From assembly GCA_944470555.2 (NCBI GenBank), contig OX104131.1, forward strand, positions 15,988,515 to 16,052,514: a stretch of DNA of 64,000 bases, written 5' to 3'. Positions 63,021 through 64,000 of this stretch are shown piece by piece. Source of the stretch: Heterobilharzia americana. Taxonomy: Eukaryota; Platyhelminthes; Trematoda; Strigeidida; Schistosomatidae. Positions within the stretch are counted from its first letter, which is position 1, and each line of letters opens with the position of its first letter. The notes beneath the pieces were generated by a model. That model ran no database searches. It was not told where the DNA came from and saw nothing but the letters and a program-made list of their open reading frames with translations. A program made the position numbers and the translations under genes.

Positions 63021-63074
63021 ATAAAATATACATCAGTAAACCATCCTTTAAATAAATGCTCGAGTATGCTACCA

Positions 63075-63380
63075 AATGACAGGAGTAGTTAGAAACCACT
63101 CACGGACCAGATCAGAGTGATTTATATGCCTGACAACTATTTTACTCGTTTCTTGCTGAACTCATCAGCAGCGTACTCGGGGAAATTTGACTCATAGAAC
63201 TAAATTGTTCAGACCAAGTGAATCTGGATAACTACCGTGGATCGACCGACCGACCTGTATAATTTTTAACAGAAACCTTGTTGACACTATAGCTGGACAG
63301 TTGAAAAACTACTCAGGTATCAACAATGTTAACATGAACTGTGCAATTTGCGAACTAATCATACTGTATGTTACAACAGA
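63075..63380 (+). repeat. Dispersed repeat, shared with 53,880-54,220
   Basis: The same ordered words are seen at 53,880-54,220, here directly after a Penelope-like RT fragment. Confidence 0.5.
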
Positions 63381-64000
63381 GAAAAATGTACTGGTTTTAA
63401 TTTTGGTACTCAATCGTGAGATTTTGAAACGACTGATGAAAACCGTTAAATAGAAATTGTATGCACCAGGTCTATGAACCACTTAAACGAGCTGTCTCAA
63501 GCTGTAAAAGATAAAGTGCTGCTACCGATTGCTTCATAGTGCATATGTATAACTTCATCCACTACTATGAAGCTAATTATACAGTCAATTCTCAGAAGCA
63601 GACTGTTCATCATCAACACAAACACTTTCCAACGTAGCACAGTAAAGGTAAGGCTAGATGATTCAAAATTTTCATCTTAAAACACTTGTTGGATGGTCAT
63701 CAAGTAATTTCATTTCATGTACTTTACAGAATACATCAGATACTCCTTAAATATGTGAATAAAAATGTCTATTATACGCTGCATAAGCTTTAGCAATACT
63801 GAACTGGAAACCAGAATTGTGTGTTCTTAATTACCATTCCATTCCTTGCTTAAAGTTATACAGCCAATAGTTCTCGTATTGTTCATCGCTTGTCTTCAAC
63901 ACTCAGTTGTTTTACAACAGTCAATCCTTAACACTGTCAAATATGCTGATCCTTTTTATATGGTTATCATTTCCATATTGTTTCCTTACTTCAATTTCTC
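63381..64000. other. AT-rich sequence, nothing recognised
   Basis: No ORF or motif of note up to the window end. Confidence 0.3.

Overview
This is a eukaryotic, AT-rich, repeat-laden window. The best reading is a blood fluke genome (Schistosoma or a close schistosomatid). The evidence is tRNA-derived SINEs with a hammerhead-ribozyme-like segment (the Sm-alpha family type), several Penelope-like elements, RTE-like and CR1-like non-LTR retrotransposons, a BEL/Pao gag-protease, and a host gene with one very long intron. The species cannot be fixed from the sequence alone. No bacterial genes, rRNA genes, CRISPR arrays or functional tRNA genes were seen.

Host genes. (1) A + strand FLVCR-family MFS transporter has its first coding exon at 23,877-24,039 and its second at 49,441-49,826. 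They are joined by a phase-1 GT-AG intron of 25,401 bp, and the rest of the gene was not found before the window end. (2) A - strand four-TM protein of the claudin/PMP22 superfamily has two exons at about 7,408-7,199 and 7,148-6,952, separated by a tiny intron; later exons were not found. (3) A possible terminal exon of an unknown + strand gene lies at 19,007-19,285.

Layout. 1-3.3 kb: - strand non-LTR element with endonuclease and RT, cut by the window edge. 3.3-6.9 kb: mostly unique or decayed AT-rich DNA. 6.95-7.41 kb: claudin-like gene. 7.6-18.8 kb: a GC-richer graveyard of CR1-like fragments in both orientations and a BEL/Pao gag-protease fused in frame to a CR1-like element. 19.0-23.9 kb: candidate last exon, AT-rich DNA, and two retroelement 3' ends. 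24.0-49.4 kb: the giant FLVCR intron, holding two Penelope-like elements in opposite orientation, one nearly full-length RTE-like element, two almost identical RT-tail fragments, and scattered SINEs. 49.8-64 kb: a Penelope-like remnant with inverted flanking arms and a perfect hairpin, a cluster of ribozyme-bearing SINEs, an (AT)n tract, another RT tail, and a fourth Penelope-like fragment.

Functionally the only interpretable cellular products are a membrane transporter (family role: export or import of small amines such as choline, and possibly heme) and a small junction-type membrane protein. They lie on opposite strands and nothing suggests they work together. Most of the remaining sequence is dead or dying transposable elements. 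The most informative structures are the SINE hammerheads with compensatory stem changes, the 43-bp perfect palindrome beside a Penelope-like element, and an ungapped block of about 390 bp, nearly identical in two places and bounded by diverged sequence, which looks like gene conversion.
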